Shown here: piece after piece, positions 63,078-64,000 of the stretch
Layout: the number at the start of each line of letters is the position of its first letter
How positions within the stretch are numbered: position 1 is the stretch's first letter
Source: Neocallimastix lanati (nom. inval.)
Lineage: Eukaryota > Neocallimastigomycota > Neocallimastigomycetes > Neocallimastigales > Neocallimastigaceae
Assembly: GCA_016946835.1 (NCBI GenBank)
Contig: JACVTC010000058.1
Location: 140,001 to 204,000 of the forward strand
Length of the DNA: 64,000 bases
Reading direction: 5' to 3'
Notes under the pieces: model-generated
What the model was told of the DNA's origin: nothing
The model's database searches: none
What the model saw: only the letters and a program-made list of their open reading frames with translations
Position numbers and translations under genes: made by a program

Positions 63078-63472
63078 TTAAACATAAGATACACTATTAG
63101 TTAAACATTCAATATTATTTTTACATTCTCCTGAACCTCCAATTAATTCATGATGATTATTAAAATATTCTTCATCAGTTGCCGAAAAAATCAACTTTTG
63201 ACTTTCTTCAGCATTTATATTGATGTCATTAAGGATTTGATTTTCAGGTAGTAAGAAGCAAGTTGGATTATCTTTAAATTTATAATACCATTTTTTTTCA
63301 CAATCATTGTCTTCATTTTTATCACAATTTGATTTAAAGTTAAGTGCATAACAAACTTCTTCAAAACATATATAATTTTCAAAAATATTAAATTTTGATG
63401 TTTTAAATAAATAGATAAATAAATAAATAAATAAATAAATAAAAATTATAGATAGTACAAATCTCTAAATTG
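63078..63472 (-). pseudogene. Cysteine-containing orphan ORF, probably an exon or relic
   Basis: Open on the minus strand from just after an AG at about 63472 to a TAA at 63078, about 130 codons, with no early ATG. The first part is a hydrophobic stretch made by TTTA repeats (IYLFIYLF). It continues with CFEEVCYALNFKSNCD, then WYYKFKDNPTCFLLPENQ, and ends GECKNNIECLTNSVSYV. The spaced cysteines recall extracellular repeats of gut-fungal proteins, but I do not recognise a family. It could be an internal exon whose neighbours I cannot place, or a relic. Confidence 0.4.
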
Positions 63473-63495
63473 AATAATTAATAATAAATTATTTT

Positions 63496-64000
63496 TTATT
63501 CCATAATGGCACTATAATTATTTAAAAATTCTATTATCTCCTCATTTTGATATTCATAAGCATAAAACAAAATGTTATGGCCATCTTCATCTTTTTTATT
63601 GATTTCTATACGATTAGGTATTAATAGTTTTAAAAGATTCAATCTATTTTTATAGATCATTTCTTTTATAATATCATTAGTAAAAATAGTAATATTAGAA
63701 TTCATAAAATATTGAATAATGTCAATGCTCGCATTGTCAATTGCATATTTAAATAAAAATTTTTTGTTTTTTTGAAGAGAATTTTCAAGAGATGCTCCAT
63801 TGTTAACCAATAATTTAATTATTTCTAATGAATTTTGTTTAATTGCATAATCCAAGACATTATTTCCACTATTATCACAAATTGTTAAATCGATTACTCC
63901 TTTACTAAGTATGATTTTCATAATTTCTATTTTGTCTATCAATTTACATTTATTTCTTTGTAAAAGGGTTATTAGTAGCGTTTCTCCTTGTTTATTAATC
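63496..64000 (-). CDS. Ankyrin-repeat protein, 3' part (runs off the window)
   Basis: The frame is open from the window edge at 64000 to the TAA at 63496, about 167 residues. No Met start is needed, since INKQGETLLITLL reads in from beyond the edge. At least four ankyrin repeats are visible: GETLLITLL, then NSGNNVLDYAIKQNSLEIIK with LLVNNGAS, then a degenerate one with FLFKYAIDNASIDIIQYFM, then EDGHNILFYAYEYQNEEIIE at the end. Ankyrin repeats are protein-binding scaffolds; no other domain is inside the window. The protein ends SAIME. Role unknown. Confidence 0.85.
   Translation of the reverse strand, partial: INKQGETLLITLLQRNKCKLIDKIEIMKIILSKGVIDLTICDNSGNNVLDYAIKQNSLEIIKLLVNNGASLENSLQKNKKFLFKYAIDNASIDIIQYFMNSNITIFTNDIIKEMIYKNRLNLLKLLIPNRIEINKKDEDGHNILFYAYEYQNEEIIEFLNNYSAIME

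Overview
The window looks like nuclear DNA of an anaerobic gut fungus (Neocallimastigomycota; Neocallimastix, Piromyces, Anaeromyces or Orpinomyces type). The evidence is extreme A+T richness with long AAT/poly-A tracts, short GT-AG introns, secreted plant-cell-wall enzymes with fungal CBM1 modules and Asn- or Thr-rich linkers, a CotH-like secreted protein, MATH-domain and ankyrin genes, a bacterial-style POT transporter, and many decayed retroelements. The genus is not decided by the sequence.

Layout. 1-2000 (-): a seven-exon gene for a protein with two MATH domains. 2000-9170: no host gene, but a dense field of foldback elements built from iterated 'TTGCATTTCGCC'-type units, a SINE-like repeat with a tRNA-like head (3.8-4.3 kb) and a decayed Mutator-like (MULE) transposase with an N-terminal FLYWCH-type finger (5.7-6.9 kb). 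11.5-27.2 kb: four tandem, nearly identical secreted GH11 xylanases with C-terminal CBM1. Their spacers carry layered insertions: SINE, then foldback MITEs, then a LINE. 27.6-30 kb: a decayed Ty1/copia pol split by a second LINE. 32.4-36.6 kb (-): a three-exon gene for a 1285-residue secreted CotH-like protein with four beta-rich modules and a CBM1. 40.4-42.2 kb (-): a POT peptide transporter ending in a 33-bp-arm hairpin. 49.8-50.4 kb (+): a single-pass membrane protein. 53.4-55.3 kb (-): a second decayed copia element with a LINE tail in it. 59.7-60.4 kb (+): a LURP-one-related (LOR)/tubby-like protein. 63.1-64.0 kb (-): an orphan cysteine-containing ORF and the 3' end of an ankyrin gene that runs off the window.

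How it works together. The xylanases and the CotH protein are both predicted to be secreted and to bind cellulose through CBM1. Neither shows a visible dockerin, so both look like free rather than cellulosome-bound proteins. POT could import peptides. The rest of the window is shaped by mobile DNA. Target-site duplications, empty sites in sister copies and nested interruptions give a relative history of the xylanase locus: SINE first, then MITEs, then LINE insertion and loss of one spacer.

The least ordinary signals are the foldback/MULE family, a MITE lying in opposite orientation at the same site in two duplicated spacers, and a 26-bp LINE insertion that consists of only the 3' tip plus poly(A).
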